Shown here piece by piece: positions 1-7,801 of a stretch of 53,783 nucleotides of DNA. Position numbers and translations under genes: made by a program. The stretch comes from Rhodoferax sp. GTDB lineage: Bacteria; Pseudomonadota; Gammaproteobacteria; Burkholderiales; Burkholderiaceae_C. The notes under the pieces were generated by a model. The model searched no databases and was not told where the DNA came from. It saw only the letters and a list, made by a program, of their open reading frames with translations. Every line of letters begins with the position of its first letter. The first letter of the stretch is position 1. The stretch covers positions 1-53,783 of the forward strand of contig VMTC01000009.1 in the NCBI GenBank assembly GCA_013791765.1. Reading direction: 5' to 3'.

Positions 1-147
1 ATCATCATGATCACCTCGCGCATTGCCGAGAAGCACCGTGAACGCGCGCGCGAACTTGGTGTTGACCATTACTTGGGTAAACCGTATTCGGAGGATGAGT
101 TGATTGGCTTGGTGCGCCAATATTGTCTGTCCACCATTGAGGACTAA
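1..147 (+). CDS. C-terminal end of a response-regulator receiver domain (hybrid chemotaxis-type kinase), partial
   Basis: The open frame enters from the left edge and ends at the TAA at 145-147, leaving 48 residues. The sequence contains LGVDHYLGKPYSEDEL, the last beta strand and alpha helix of a CheY-like receiver domain; the lysine in GKPYSE is the conserved receiver lysine. This tail is typical of the receiver at the C-terminus of large CheA-type hybrid kinases of the twitching-motility (Chp/Pil) system, so that is the best guess. A stand-alone receiver cannot be excluded, because everything upstream lies outside the window. Confidence 0.75.
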   Translation: MIMITSRIAEKHRERARELGVDHYLGKPYSEDELIGLVRQYCLSTIED

Positions 148-199
148 ATTAGCCTCTAGCCCTCGTATATATTGCATAATGAGCTACTTTTTAGATAGC
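148..199 (+). repeat. GCCC-N20-GCTA-N9-TAGC repeat, copy 1
   Basis: Intergenic copy directly after the receiver-domain stop codon. GCCC is at 159-162 and the 17-base GCTA...TAGC end at 183-199, exactly 20 bases later. It is preceded by the common lead-in AGCCTCTA. It lies between two convergent genes. Confidence 0.85.
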
Positions 200-202
200 A
201 AA

Positions 203-1681
203 TCAACGGGCAGGCGGATGTTTCCGGATGGTCGCATAGCGCTGCAATGTGAGGGCCCGCGCCGCATCGTGCGCCACGATGGGCGCAGGGTAATTTTGGC
301 CCAGCGTCACCCGAGCCATCTGTAACTCAAGCGCTTTGGCATTCCAGGGCGCATGGATCGCTTTGTTGGGAAGCCCGGCCAATTGCGGCACGTAGCGACG
401 GATAAATTTACCCTCGGCATCAAACTTCTCACTTTGGCTTACCGGATTGAAAATCCGGAAATACGGCTGCGCATCGCAACCGCTGGAGCTGACCCACTGC
501 CAGCCGCCGTTGTTGGCCGCCAAGTCAAAGTCATTGAGCTGTTGGGCAAAGTATTTTTCACCCCAGCGCCAGTCAATGCCGAGGTCTTTCACCAGGAAGC
601 TGCCCACCACCATGCGTAGGCGGTTGTGCATGTAGCCGCTCTGGTTGATCTGGGCCATGGCCGCGTCCACCAGCGGATAACCGGTGCGTCCCTCGCACCA
701 GGCCTGGAACAAGGCGTCAGCGTGCGGGCCCTGCTCCCACTGGATCGCGTCATACTCGGCCTTGAAGGCCCCCTGCGCCACTCGCGGAAAATTGGCCAGA
801 ATCGAAAAATAAAAATCCCGCCAAATCAACTCGCCCAGCCAGACCGCCGCGCCCCGACTCCCTTGAATCTGCCTTTGCCAGGCGGTGGCCACGAGTTGGC
901 GAATCGACACGGTACCAAAGCGCAGATGAACACTCAAGTAGCTCGGGCCCTTGACGGCGGGGAAGTCCCTGGTTTCATGGTAACTGTCCAGGCGTTCAAA
1001 AAAGTCTTCGAACAACTGTGCCGCGCCCGCTGCCCCGGTGGGAATTTTGAGTTGACTCAGGTTGGTTTTGTCAAAGCCGATGGCGGCCAGTGTGGGGACC
1101 GCTTGTTGCAGCCCTTCAGGGCGGGGGGCCAGTGCCTGCGCCATCGGTGCTGAGTCGTGGCTGCGCAAATGCTGCGGCCCTAGCGTGGCCAGCCAGGTGT
1201 TCTTGTAGGGCGTGAAGACGCCATAGGGTGTGCCCGCCTTGGTGAGGATCTCGCGTCCTTCAAAAATCACATGATCCTTGCAGGTGTGCAAGGCAATACC
1301 CGAACGCGTCAGAGCAGCCTTGACCTTTTCATCGCGCACCAAAGCCTGCGGCTCGTAGTCATGTGCCGCAAACACCACTTGCACCTGCAGTGCGGTGGCG
1401 AGCGTCACGATTTCCTCGCTGGCCACCGCGTGGCGCACAATCAGGCCGGCGCCCGCCTTGCCGCCGAGCTGGCGCAAGGTCTCATCCAATTCGCACAATG
1501 ACTCGCGGATGAATTCGACCCGCCGGTCAAAGCGCGGCAGCGGCTCCAGGATGTCGCGGTCAAAGACGAAAACACAGTGAAGCTGGCGGCAGGCCCCCAA
1601 CGCCTGACACAGGGCGGCGTTGTCGGTCACACGCAGGTCACGCCGAAACCACATCAAACCAGAATCAAATTGCTTGTCCAT
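203..1681 (-). CDS. phrB: deoxyribodipyrimidine photolyase
   Basis: A 492-residue photolyase of the CPD class I family. It repairs UV-induced cyclobutane pyrimidine dimers in DNA using light absorbed by FAD and an antenna cofactor. The N-terminus has the family signature LMWFRRDLRVTDNAAL of the Rossmann antenna domain. The C-terminal half has the FAD-binding helices, including GYPLVDAAMAQ, MHNRLRMVVGSFL and the tryptophan-rich segment AANNGGWQWVSSSGCDAQPYFRIFNP. The open frame continues upstream of residue 1, but the start chosen at 1681 (MDKQFDSG) fits family length; the longer frame would run through algH on the other strand. It diverges from algH with only 21 bases between starts. Confidence 0.95.
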   Translation of the reverse strand: MDKQFDSGLMWFRRDLRVTDNAALCQALGACRQLHCVFVFDRDILEPLPRFDRRVEFIRESLCELDETLRQLGGKAGAGLIVRHAVASEEIVTLATALQVQVVFAAHDYEPQALVRDEKVKAALTRSGIALHTCKDHVIFEGREILTKAGTPYGVFTPYKNTWLATLGPQHLRSHDSAPMAQALAPRPEGLQQAVPTLAAIGFDKTNLSQLKIPTGAAGAAQLFEDFFERLDSYHETRDFPAVKGPSYLSVHLRFGTVSIRQLVATAWQRQIQGSRGAAVWLGELIWRDFYFSILANFPRVAQGAFKAEYDAIQWEQGPHADALFQAWCEGRTGYPLVDAAMAQINQSGYMHNRLRMVVGSFLVKDLGIDWRWGEKYFAQQLNDFDLAANNGGWQWVSSSGCDAQPYFRIFNPVSQSEKFDAEGKFIRRYVPQLAGLPNKAIHAPWNAKALELQMARVTLGQNYPAPIVAHDAARALTLQRYATIRKHPPAR

Positions 1682-1702
1682 GATCACCGTTAAAATTATT
1701 GA

Positions 1703-2302
1703 ATGCCAGCAGATTTTGCATTGACCAACCTGACGAATCATTTTTTGATCGCCATGCCCAGCCTGCAGGACGAAATTTTCTCCCGCAGTGTCGTCTATGT
1801 GTGCGAGCACAGCCAGCGCGGTGCACTCGGCCTGGTCATCAACAAGCCCTGTGATATCGACATGAAGCGCCTTTTTGAAAAGGTCGAATTGCCGCTGTGC
1901 CGCGCCGACCTCTCCCACACGCCCGTTTTTTTGGGCGGGCCGGTGCAAACCGAGCGCGGTTTTGTGCTGCATGAGGCCACTTTTGCCGCGGCTGACAAAC
2001 CGGCCGAATCGGTCTATGCCTCCACCATGGTCATTCCTGGCGGACTGGAGATGACCACCTCCAAGGATGTACTTGAAGCCATTTCCACCGGGGCCGGGCC
2101 GCGCAAAGTGCTGGTGTCGCTGGGCTATGCGGCCTGGGGCGAAGGACAATTGGAGTCGGAGATTTCTGGCAACAGCTGGTTGACCGTGGCCGCGAGCAAC
2201 AGTGTCATCTTTGACACGCCGGTGGCCCAGCGTTACGACCAGGCCTTGCTGCTGCTCGGTCTGGAACTGTGGATGCTATCACCCGACATCGGGCACGCAT
2301 GA
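1703..2302 (+). CDS. algH: YqgE/AlgH family protein (DUF179)
   Basis: A 199-residue cytoplasmic protein of the YqgE/AlgH family. The hallmark is the N-terminal stretch LTNHFLIAMPSLQDEIFSRS followed by VVYVCEHSQRGALGLVINKP and FLGGPVQTERGFVLH. The biochemical role is not established; the family is named after a regulator of alginate production in Pseudomonas. It is almost always next to ruvX, as here, where its TGA overlaps the ruvX ATG. That suggests co-transcription and translational coupling through ruvX, pyrR and pyrB. The promoter must lie within or just upstream of the 21-base gap to phrB. Confidence 0.93.
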   Translation: MPADFALTNLTNHFLIAMPSLQDEIFSRSVVYVCEHSQRGALGLVINKPCDIDMKRLFEKVELPLCRADLSHTPVFLGGPVQTERGFVLHEATFAAADKPAESVYASTMVIPGGLEMTTSKDVLEAISTGAGPRKVLVSLGYAAWGEGQLESEISGNSWLTVAASNSVIFDTPVAQRYDQALLLLGLELWMLSPDIGHA

Positions 2303-2781
2303 CGCGCGAAGCGATGCCTTTGTCGTCCATGCCTGAGCCCTTGGCCAAGCCCCTGGCGGACGCTGCGCCCGTGCAGAAATCACTTGATGTGCCGGCGAAC
2401 CTGCAAACTTTTCTGGCTCTTGACTTCGGCATCAAGCGCACCGGCTTTGCGGTCGGCAATCGGCTGCTCCGCACAGCCCAGCCACAAGGCACGATTGCCG
2501 CTGAAGGCGACGCCCGCTTTGCCAAAATTGCGATCCAGCTCAAGGAATGGCAGCCCGACGCGCTGGTGGTCGGCGTGCCCTTTCACCCGGACGGCGCCGC
2601 GCACGAGAACACCGTGCGGGCGCGGCGCTTTGCGCGCCAGTTGCATGGCCGCTTCAAACTGCCGGTGTTTGAAGTCGATGAGCGCTACACCACCACCGAA
2701 GCGTTGGGGCGGGGGGCGCGCGACGCCGATGCGATGGCGGCATGCATCATTCTGGAACAGTTTTTAAGGAGTATTCCATGA
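2299..2781 (+). CDS. ruvX: Holliday-junction-resolvase-like / pre-16S rRNA nuclease YqgF
   Basis: A 160-residue RNase H-fold nuclease of the YqgF/RuvX family, linked to 5' maturation of 16S rRNA. FLALDFGIKRTGFAVGN carries the first catalytic aspartate, ALVVGVPFHPDG is the family loop, and VFEVDERYTT plus DADAMAACIILEQF hold the other acidic residues. The start at 2299 was chosen because it forms an ATGA overlap with algH; an in-frame ATG at 2269 would add 10 residues inside algH. The first 40 or so residues precede the fold and are probably disordered. Its stop codon in turn overlaps the pyrR start. Confidence 0.9.
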   Translation: MTREAMPLSSMPEPLAKPLADAAPVQKSLDVPANLQTFLALDFGIKRTGFAVGNRLLRTAQPQGTIAAEGDARFAKIAIQLKEWQPDALVVGVPFHPDGAAHENTVRARRFARQLHGRFKLPVFEVDERYTTTEALGRGARDADAMAACIILEQFLRSIP

Positions 2782-3275
2782 GCATTTTGGCGTTGGACGC
2801 TGAAGGTCTTTATTCTGAGTTGTTGATGGGCGTGCGCGCCTTGTTTCGTCCCGGCATGCATTTGGTCGGCATCACTTCCGGGGGTGCCTGGCTGGCCGAG
2901 CGTCTGCAGCGCGACCTGGGCCTGTCCGAGCCCCACGGCGTGATCTCTTCGGCCCTGCACCGGGACGATTACGCCCACCGCGGCATGACCGCTGCGGCGC
3001 AAACGCAGATTCCCTTTGATGTCAACAACGCCAGCATCATCCTGCTCGACGATGTACTTTTTACCGGGCGCACCATCCGCGCGGTCATCAACGAGTTGTT
3101 TGACTTCGGTCGCCCGGCTCTGGTGAAGTTGGCGGTGCTGGTAGATCGGGGCGGGCGTGAGCTTCCGATTCAGGCCGACGTGTGTGCAGCCCGCATCGTG
3201 TTGCCCGCAGCCCAGTCCCTGGCCCTGGCGCGCAGTGACGCCGGGGTCTTCAGTTTCAACGTGAAGGCGCGCTAG
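2778..3275 (+). CDS. pyrR: PyrR-type phosphoribosyltransferase / pyrimidine regulator
   Basis: A 165-residue type I phosphoribosyltransferase of the PyrR family. The PRPP loop is IILLDDVLFTGRTIRAVI, and HRDDYAHRG is the flexible loop. PyrR proteins bind UMP and, in many bacteria, regulate pyr genes by RNA attenuation or act as uracil phosphoribosyltransferase. Whether this one controls pyrB cannot be read from the sequence, and I see no obvious PyrR-binding attenuator between pyrR and pyrB (3 bases). The start at 2778 overlaps the ruvX stop (ATGA); an in-frame ATG at 2742 would lie inside ruvX. Confidence 0.92.
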   Translation: MSILALDAEGLYSELLMGVRALFRPGMHLVGITSGGAWLAERLQRDLGLSEPHGVISSALHRDDYAHRGMTAAAQTQIPFDVNNASIILLDDVLFTGRTIRAVINELFDFGRPALVKLAVLVDRGGRELPIQADVCAARIVLPAAQSLALARSDAGVFSFNVKAR

Positions 3276-3278
3276 ACC

Positions 3279-4241
3279 ATGCTTTACAAACGCAACCTCC
3301 AACTCAACAAAAATGGCGAGCTGATTCACCTGCTCTCGACCGAGGGCTTGCCCAAAGACATCCTGACACAGGTGCTCGACACCGCCAGCAATTTCGTCAG
3401 CATCGGTGACCGCGAGGTCAAGAAGGTGCCTCTCTTACGTGGCAAGAGCGTGTTCAACCTGTTTTTCGAGAACTCGACGCGCACCCGCACCACCTTCGAG
3501 ATTGCCGCCAAGCGGCTCAGCGCCGACGTCATCAACCTCGACATTGCGCGTTCCTCGGCGGCCAAAGGCGAGTCGCTGCTCGACACCATCGCCAACCTGA
3601 GCGCCATGGCAGCCGACCTGTTTGTGGTGCGCCACAGTGAATCGGGCGCTCCCTACCTGATCGCGCAGCATGTGGCGCCGCATGTGCATGTGATCAATGC
3701 CGGTGACGGGCGCCATGCGCACCCGACGCAAGGCTTGCTCGACATGTACACCATCCGCCATTACAAGAAGGATTTCTCCAACCTCACGGTGGCCATCGTC
3801 GGCGACGTGCTGCACTCGCGCGTGGCGCGCTCCGACATTCATGCCCTGACCACGCTCGGCTGCCCTGAAGTGCGCGTGGTCGGCCCCAAGACCATCGTGC
3901 CGGGCGACATGACGCAAATGGGCGTGCGCGTTTGCCACACGCTCGAAGAAGGCATCAAAGGCGCTGATGTGATCATCATGCTGCGTCTGCAAAACGAACG
4001 CATGAGCGGTGCGCTCTTGCCCTCCAGCCAGGAATTTTTCAAAAGCTTTGGCTTGACGCCGGAAAAACTGCGACTGGCCCAGCCCGATGCCATCGTGATG
4101 CACCCGGGGCCGATCAACCGCGGCGTCGAGATTGACTCGGCGGTGGTGGACGGCGGACAGAGTGTGATCCTGCCGCAGGTTACTTTTGGCATTGCCGTGC
4201 GCATGGCGGTGATGAGCATCGTCGCAGGGAATGAGGCTTGA
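3279..4241 (+). CDS. pyrB: aspartate carbamoyltransferase catalytic subunit
   Basis: A 320-residue aspartate transcarbamoylase catalytic chain, the first committed step of pyrimidine synthesis (carbamoyl phosphate plus aspartate to carbamoyl aspartate). [12 protein letters not shown] is the carbamoyl-phosphate loop, [18 protein letters not shown] the HPTQ motif, [15 protein letters not shown] and MRLQNER the aspartate-domain motifs, and [13 protein letters not shown] the C-terminal signature. It starts 3 bases after pyrR. No pyrI regulatory chain is present. In organisms with this pyrB-pyrC' arrangement the enzyme is a large complex of PyrB with the inactive dihydroorotase homologue encoded next. 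Confidence 0.97.
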   Translation: MLYKRNLQLNKNGELIHLLSTEGLPKDILTQVLDTASNFVSIGDREVKKVPLLRGKSVFNLFFENSTRTRTTFEIAAKRLSADVINLDIARSSAAKGESLLDTIANLSAMAADLFVVRHSESGAPYLIAQHVAPHVHVINAGDGRHAHPTQGLLDMYTIRHYKKDFSNLTVAIVGDVLHSRVARSDIHALTTLGCPEVRVVGPKTIVPGDMTQMGVRVCHTLEEGIKGADVIIMLRLQNERMSGALLPSSQEFFKSFGLTPEKLRLAQPDAIVMHPGPINRGVEIDSAVVDGGQSVILPQVTFGIAVRMAVMSIVAGNEA

Positions 4242-4242
4242 T

Positions 4243-5547
4243 ATGAAAACACTGACAAATATTCTGATCAAAGGCGGCCGGGTCATGGATCCGGCCAGTG
4301 GTTTTGATGAAATAGTGGATTTAGCCCTCGCCAATGGGACGGTTCTAGCTATTAAAAATATAGCGTCTGATTTCCAGCCCGGTCAAACTGTGGATGCGAC
4401 CGGCTGCATCGTGATGCCCGGCTTGGTAGACCTGGCGGTGCGCCTGCGCGAGCCCGGTCATGAGCATGAAGGCATGCTGGAATCCGAAATGGCGGCGGCG
4501 ATGGCCGGCGGCGTCACCAGCCTGGTGTGTCTGCCTGACACCGACCCGGTGCTCGACGAGCCCGGCCTGGTCGAAATGCTGCGCTTTCGGGCCGAAAAGC
4601 TCAATCAGGCCCGGGTCTATCCGCTGGGTGCCCTGACGCGCAACCTGGCCGGTGAATCACTGTCCGAGATGCAGGAACTCACCGAGGCCGGTTGCGTCGC
4701 TTTCAGCCAGGGCGAAGTGCCACTGCCCAACACCCAGGTCATGCAACGCGCGTTTCTGTACGCCAGCACCTTTGGCTATTGCGTCTGGTTGCGCCCGCAG
4801 GATTTGTTTTTGGGTCAGGGTGTGGCTGCCAGTGGCCCATTGGCGACCCGCCTGGGACTGAGCGGGGTGCCGGTGGCGGCCGAAACCATTGCGCTGCACA
4901 CCATCTTTGAGCTGATGCGCGCCACCGGGGCCCGCGTGCACCTGTGCCGCCTCAGCAGCGCGGCGGGCGTGGCCCTGGTGCGCCAGGCAAAACTCGACGG
5001 CTTGGCTGTGAGTTGCGACATCAGCATCAATTCGCTGCATTTGACCGATGCCGACATCGGCTACTTTGACAGCCGGGCGCGCCTGAACCCGCCCTTGCGC
5101 CAGCAGCGCGACCGCGATGCCCTGAGCGCTGGTTTGCTTGACGGCACCATTGATGCGCTGGTGTCCGATCACACGCCGGTGGACGCGAACGCCAAGGCGC
5201 TGCCCTTTGCCGAAAGCGAGCCCGGTGCCACCGGCGTTGAGTTGCTGCTGAGCCTGGCGCTTAAATGGAGCCAGGACAGCGGTGTCAGTCTGGCACGCGC
5301 TCTGGCTGTGGTGACCGATGGTCCGGCTGCCGTCCTGGGCGCCTCGCTTGGCAAACGCCAAGCCAGCACCGGTCGCCTGCTGGCCGGTGGCGCGGCTGAC
5401 CTGTGCGTGTTTGACCCGGCAGCTGGCTGGACCGTGCAGGCTGATACCTTGCGCAGCCAGGGCAAGCACACGCCGTTCTCGGGCTACGAATTGCCGGGCA
5501 AGGTGCGTTGCACGATCATGGCAGGGCGAATCGCGTTCGGAAAATAA
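4243..5547 (+). CDS. pyrX: non-catalytic dihydroorotase homologue (PyrC'), ATCase partner
   Basis: A 434-residue amidohydrolase-fold protein, aligned by DPASGFDE near residue 20 and VMPGLVDLAVRLREPGHEHE near residue 65. In active dihydroorotases that segment carries the zinc-binding His-x-His; here it reads A-V-R. The downstream histidine positions are also degenerate (VWLRPQD, VHLCRLSS), while SDHTP keeps an aspartate. It is therefore very probably inactive and structural, as known for Pseudomonas PyrC', which is required for assembly of the ATCase dodecamer. It follows pyrB after one base. The start at 4243 is preferred over the in-frame ATG at 4231 inside pyrB. Residues 26-41 are encoded by a repeat copy. 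The plsC gene often found next is absent. Confidence 0.92.
   Translation: MKTLTNILIKGGRVMDPASGFDEIVDLALANGTVLAIKNIASDFQPGQTVDATGCIVMPGLVDLAVRLREPGHEHEGMLESEMAAAMAGGVTSLVCLPDTDPVLDEPGLVEMLRFRAEKLNQARVYPLGALTRNLAGESLSEMQELTEAGCVAFSQGEVPLPNTQVMQRAFLYASTFGYCVWLRPQDLFLGQGVAASGPLATRLGLSGVPVAAETIALHTIFELMRATGARVHLCRLSSAAGVALVRQAKLDGLAVSCDISINSLHLTDADIGYFDSRARLNPPLRQQRDRDALSAGLLDGTIDALVSDHTPVDANAKALPFAESEPGATGVELLLSLALKWSQDSGVSLARALAVVTDGPAAVLGASLGKRQASTGRLLAGGAADLCVFDPAAGWTVQADTLRSQGKHTPFSGYELPGKVRCTIMAGRIAFGK
4319..4364 (+). repeat. GCCC-N20-GCTA-N9-TAGC repeat, copy 2, inside pyrC'
   Basis: GCCC at 4324-4327, 20 bases, then the 17-base GCTA...TAGC block at 4348-4364. It lies inside the dead dihydroorotase gene in the sense orientation and encodes DLALANGTVLAIKNIA, read in the GCC-first frame. 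The reading frame is intact on both sides. Confidence 0.8.
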
Positions 5548-5678
5548 GGTAGTCCAGGGCTTGGGCGAGCGGCCAAACAAAGCGGCCCGGCAATGCGCCG
5601 CAATTGACGAACAGCAAGGTAATTGCGCCTCGGTCGATTGAAACTACGTGCCGTGTCACGTCATTTCAAGGGACTTTC

Positions 5679-7733
5679 ATGAGCCAGAACCTCTCCAGCA
5701 CCATTCGCACCGTTGCCCTGGTCGGCCACGGTGCTGCCGGCAAAACCACCCTGGCTGAGAGCCTGCTGGCAGCCAGCGGCGCCATCAAGAGCCGCGGCTC
5801 GGTTGAAAAAGGCAGCACCGTCTGCGATTTCGACCCGATTGAAAAAGAACTGGGCCACTCCCTGCAGTCGGCGCTGGTCAGCTTCAAGACCGGCGGCGCC
5901 CACGTTCACCTGATCGACACCCCGGGCTACCCCGACTTTGCCAGCCAGGCCATCAGCGCGCTGGCCGCCGTGGACACGGCCCTGGTGGTCATCAACGCGC
6001 AGACCGGCATAGAGCTCTCGAGCGAGCGCATGTTCACGCTGGCCGGTGAGCGCGGCCTGTGCCGCATGATCGTGGTGAACAAGATCGATGCTGACAACAT
6101 CGATCTGCTGGCCCTGGTGAACGACATCCGCGCGCGTTTTGGCAAGCAATGCCTGTTGCTGGAGCTGCCGCTGCACCATGGCCAGGACGTGGTCGAGCTG
6201 CTCGGCCACGCGGACGGCGAGAGCGACTTTGCCTCGGTGGCTGCTGCGCACCGCGACCTGATCGACCAGTTGATCGAAGAAGACGACAGCCTGCTGGCGC
6301 GCTACCTGGAAGATGGCCTGGAGCCCAGCGCGCAGGAACTGCATGCGCCGTTTGAGAGCGCGCTGCGCGCCGGCCACCTGATCCCGATCCTGTTTGTCTC
6401 GGCCAAGACCGGCGCGGGCGTGGCGCAACTGCTGGACGCGCTGGCCAAGCTGGCGCCGAGCCCGGCAGAGGGCAACCCGCCGCCGTTTTACCGGGATGAG
6501 CCGGGCAAGCCGCCCCAAGCCTTCTTGGCGCAGCCCGATGAGGAGCTGCCCGTGCTGGCACATGTATTCAAGGTCGTGGTCGACCCCTTCATCGGCAAGC
6601 TCGGTGTGTTTCGGGTGCACCAGGGCACGCTGCGCAAAGACGCGCAGCTGCTTGCAGGCTCGGCCAAGCACCCCTTTAAAGTGACCCACCTGTACCGCCT
6701 GCAGGGCAAGGACTATGTTGAAGTGCCAGCGCTGATCCCAGGCGACATCGGGGCGATTGCCAAGGTCGACGAGATCGAATTTGACTGCGTGCTGCATGAG
6801 TCGCACGAGCAGGACAGCATTCACCTCAAGGCCCTGCAGTTCCCGCAGCCGATGCAAGGGCTGGCGGTGCACCCCCGGCGCAAGGGCGACGAGCAGCGCC
6901 TGTTCGAGGTTCTGAACAAGCTGGCGCTGGAAGACCCCTGCTTCAAGATCGAGCGCCATGCCGGCACCCATGAGACCGTGATTCGCGGCCTGGGCGAGAT
7001 GCACCTGCGCACCAAGCTGCTGCGCATGCAGCAACAGTACAAGCTTGAGCTTGACACCAGCGCGCCGCAAATTGCCTACCGTGAGACCATCACCGCGCAG
7101 GCCGATGGCCATTGCCGCCACAAGAAGCAAAGCGGCGGTGCCGGCCAGTTTGGCGAGGTGATGCTGCGCGTGGAGCCGCTGGCGCGCGGGGCGGGCTTCG
7201 AATTTGCCGACCAGGTCAAGGGCGGCGCCATTCCGGGGGTGTTCATGGCGGCGGTTGAAAAAGGCGTGCGCCAGGCACTTGTGGAGGGCGCAGTGGCAGG
7301 TTTTGGGCTGGAGGACCTGCGCGTCACGGTGCTCGACGGCAAAACCCATGCCGTCGACGGCAAAGACATCGCCTTCACGACCGCCGGGCGCAAAGCCACG
7401 CTCGATGCGGTGCTCAAGGCCAGCCCGATCGTGCTCGAGCCCGTGGTCAATATCGAGGTACTGGCACCGCAGCCCAGCATTGGCGACCTCACCGGCGACC
7501 TCGCAGCCAGACGCGGCCATGTCACGAGCACGCAGCCGCGCTCCAACGGCCATGTGGCCATTGGCGGACAAATCCCGCTGGCCGAACTGGGCGACTACCA
7601 GGGCCGCTTGAAGTCACTCACTGCCGGCCAGGGTTCCTACAGCATCAGTTTTTCGCACTATGCGCCTGTGCCTGGCGCGACCCAGCAGCAACTCGCCAGC
7701 AAGTACCAGGCGCTCAGCCTGGGCGACGAGTAA
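5679..7733 (+). CDS. fusA2: elongation factor G-like GTPase (EF-G paralogue)
   Basis: A 684-residue translational GTPase related to EF-G. G1 is GHGAAGKTT (residues 16-24), the switch region STVCDFDPIEKELGHS matches EF-G, G3 is DTPGYPDF (79-86) and G4 NKID (133-136). Domain II, III, IV and V signatures follow (for example FVSAKTG, IRGLGEMHL, GGAGQFGEV). It stands alone, not in a str operon, and diverges from canonical FusA, so it is probably the second EF-G type found in many proteobacteria; its exact step is unknown. The start at 5679 follows an AAGGGA site; the in-frame ATG at 5604 has none. Confidence 0.9.
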   Translation: MSQNLSSTIRTVALVGHGAAGKTTLAESLLAASGAIKSRGSVEKGSTVCDFDPIEKELGHSLQSALVSFKTGGAHVHLIDTPGYPDFASQAISALAAVDTALVVINAQTGIELSSERMFTLAGERGLCRMIVVNKIDADNIDLLALVNDIRARFGKQCLLLELPLHHGQDVVELLGHADGESDFASVAAAHRDLIDQLIEEDDSLLARYLEDGLEPSAQELHAPFESALRAGHLIPILFVSAKTGAGVAQLLDALAKLAPSPAEGNPPPFYRDEPGKPPQAFLAQPDEELPVLAHVFKVVVDPFIGKLGVFRVHQGTLRKDAQLLAGSAKHPFKVTHLYRLQGKDYVEVPALIPGDIGAIAKVDEIEFDCVLHESHEQDSIHLKALQFPQPMQGLAVHPRRKGDEQRLFEVLNKLALEDPCFKIERHAGTHETVIRGLGEMHLRTKLLRMQQQYKLELDTSAPQIAYRETITAQADGHCRHKKQSGGAGQFGEVMLRVEPLARGAGFEFADQVKGGAIPGVFMAAVEKGVRQALVEGAVAGFGLEDLRVTVLDGKTHAVDGKDIAFTTAGRKATLDAVLKASPIVLEPVVNIEVLAPQPSIGDLTGDLAARRGHVTSTQPRSNGHVAIGGQIPLAELGDYQGRLKSLTAGQGSYSISFSHYAPVPGATQQQLASKYQALSLGDE

Positions 7734-7753
7734 GCGCCGCAAGCGCAAAAGCG

Positions 7754-7774
7754 CGTCAAAGCATGGCTTTGACG
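7754..7774. terminator. hairpin between convergent genes
   Basis: A perfect 9-bp stem, CGTCAAAGC / GCTTTGACG, with a 3-base loop sits between the end of fusA2 and the convergent end of the crystallin-repeat gene. It has no clear T run on either side, so its termination role is uncertain. Confidence 0.4.
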
Positions 7775-7801
7775 GGCTTTGAAGCAGCTGTTGACGCGTG
7801 C

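Noticed and set aside
5661-7571. Large open frame antisense to fusA2 (636 codons)
   Set aside because: A shadow frame of high-GC coding sequence; no family match and unnatural composition.
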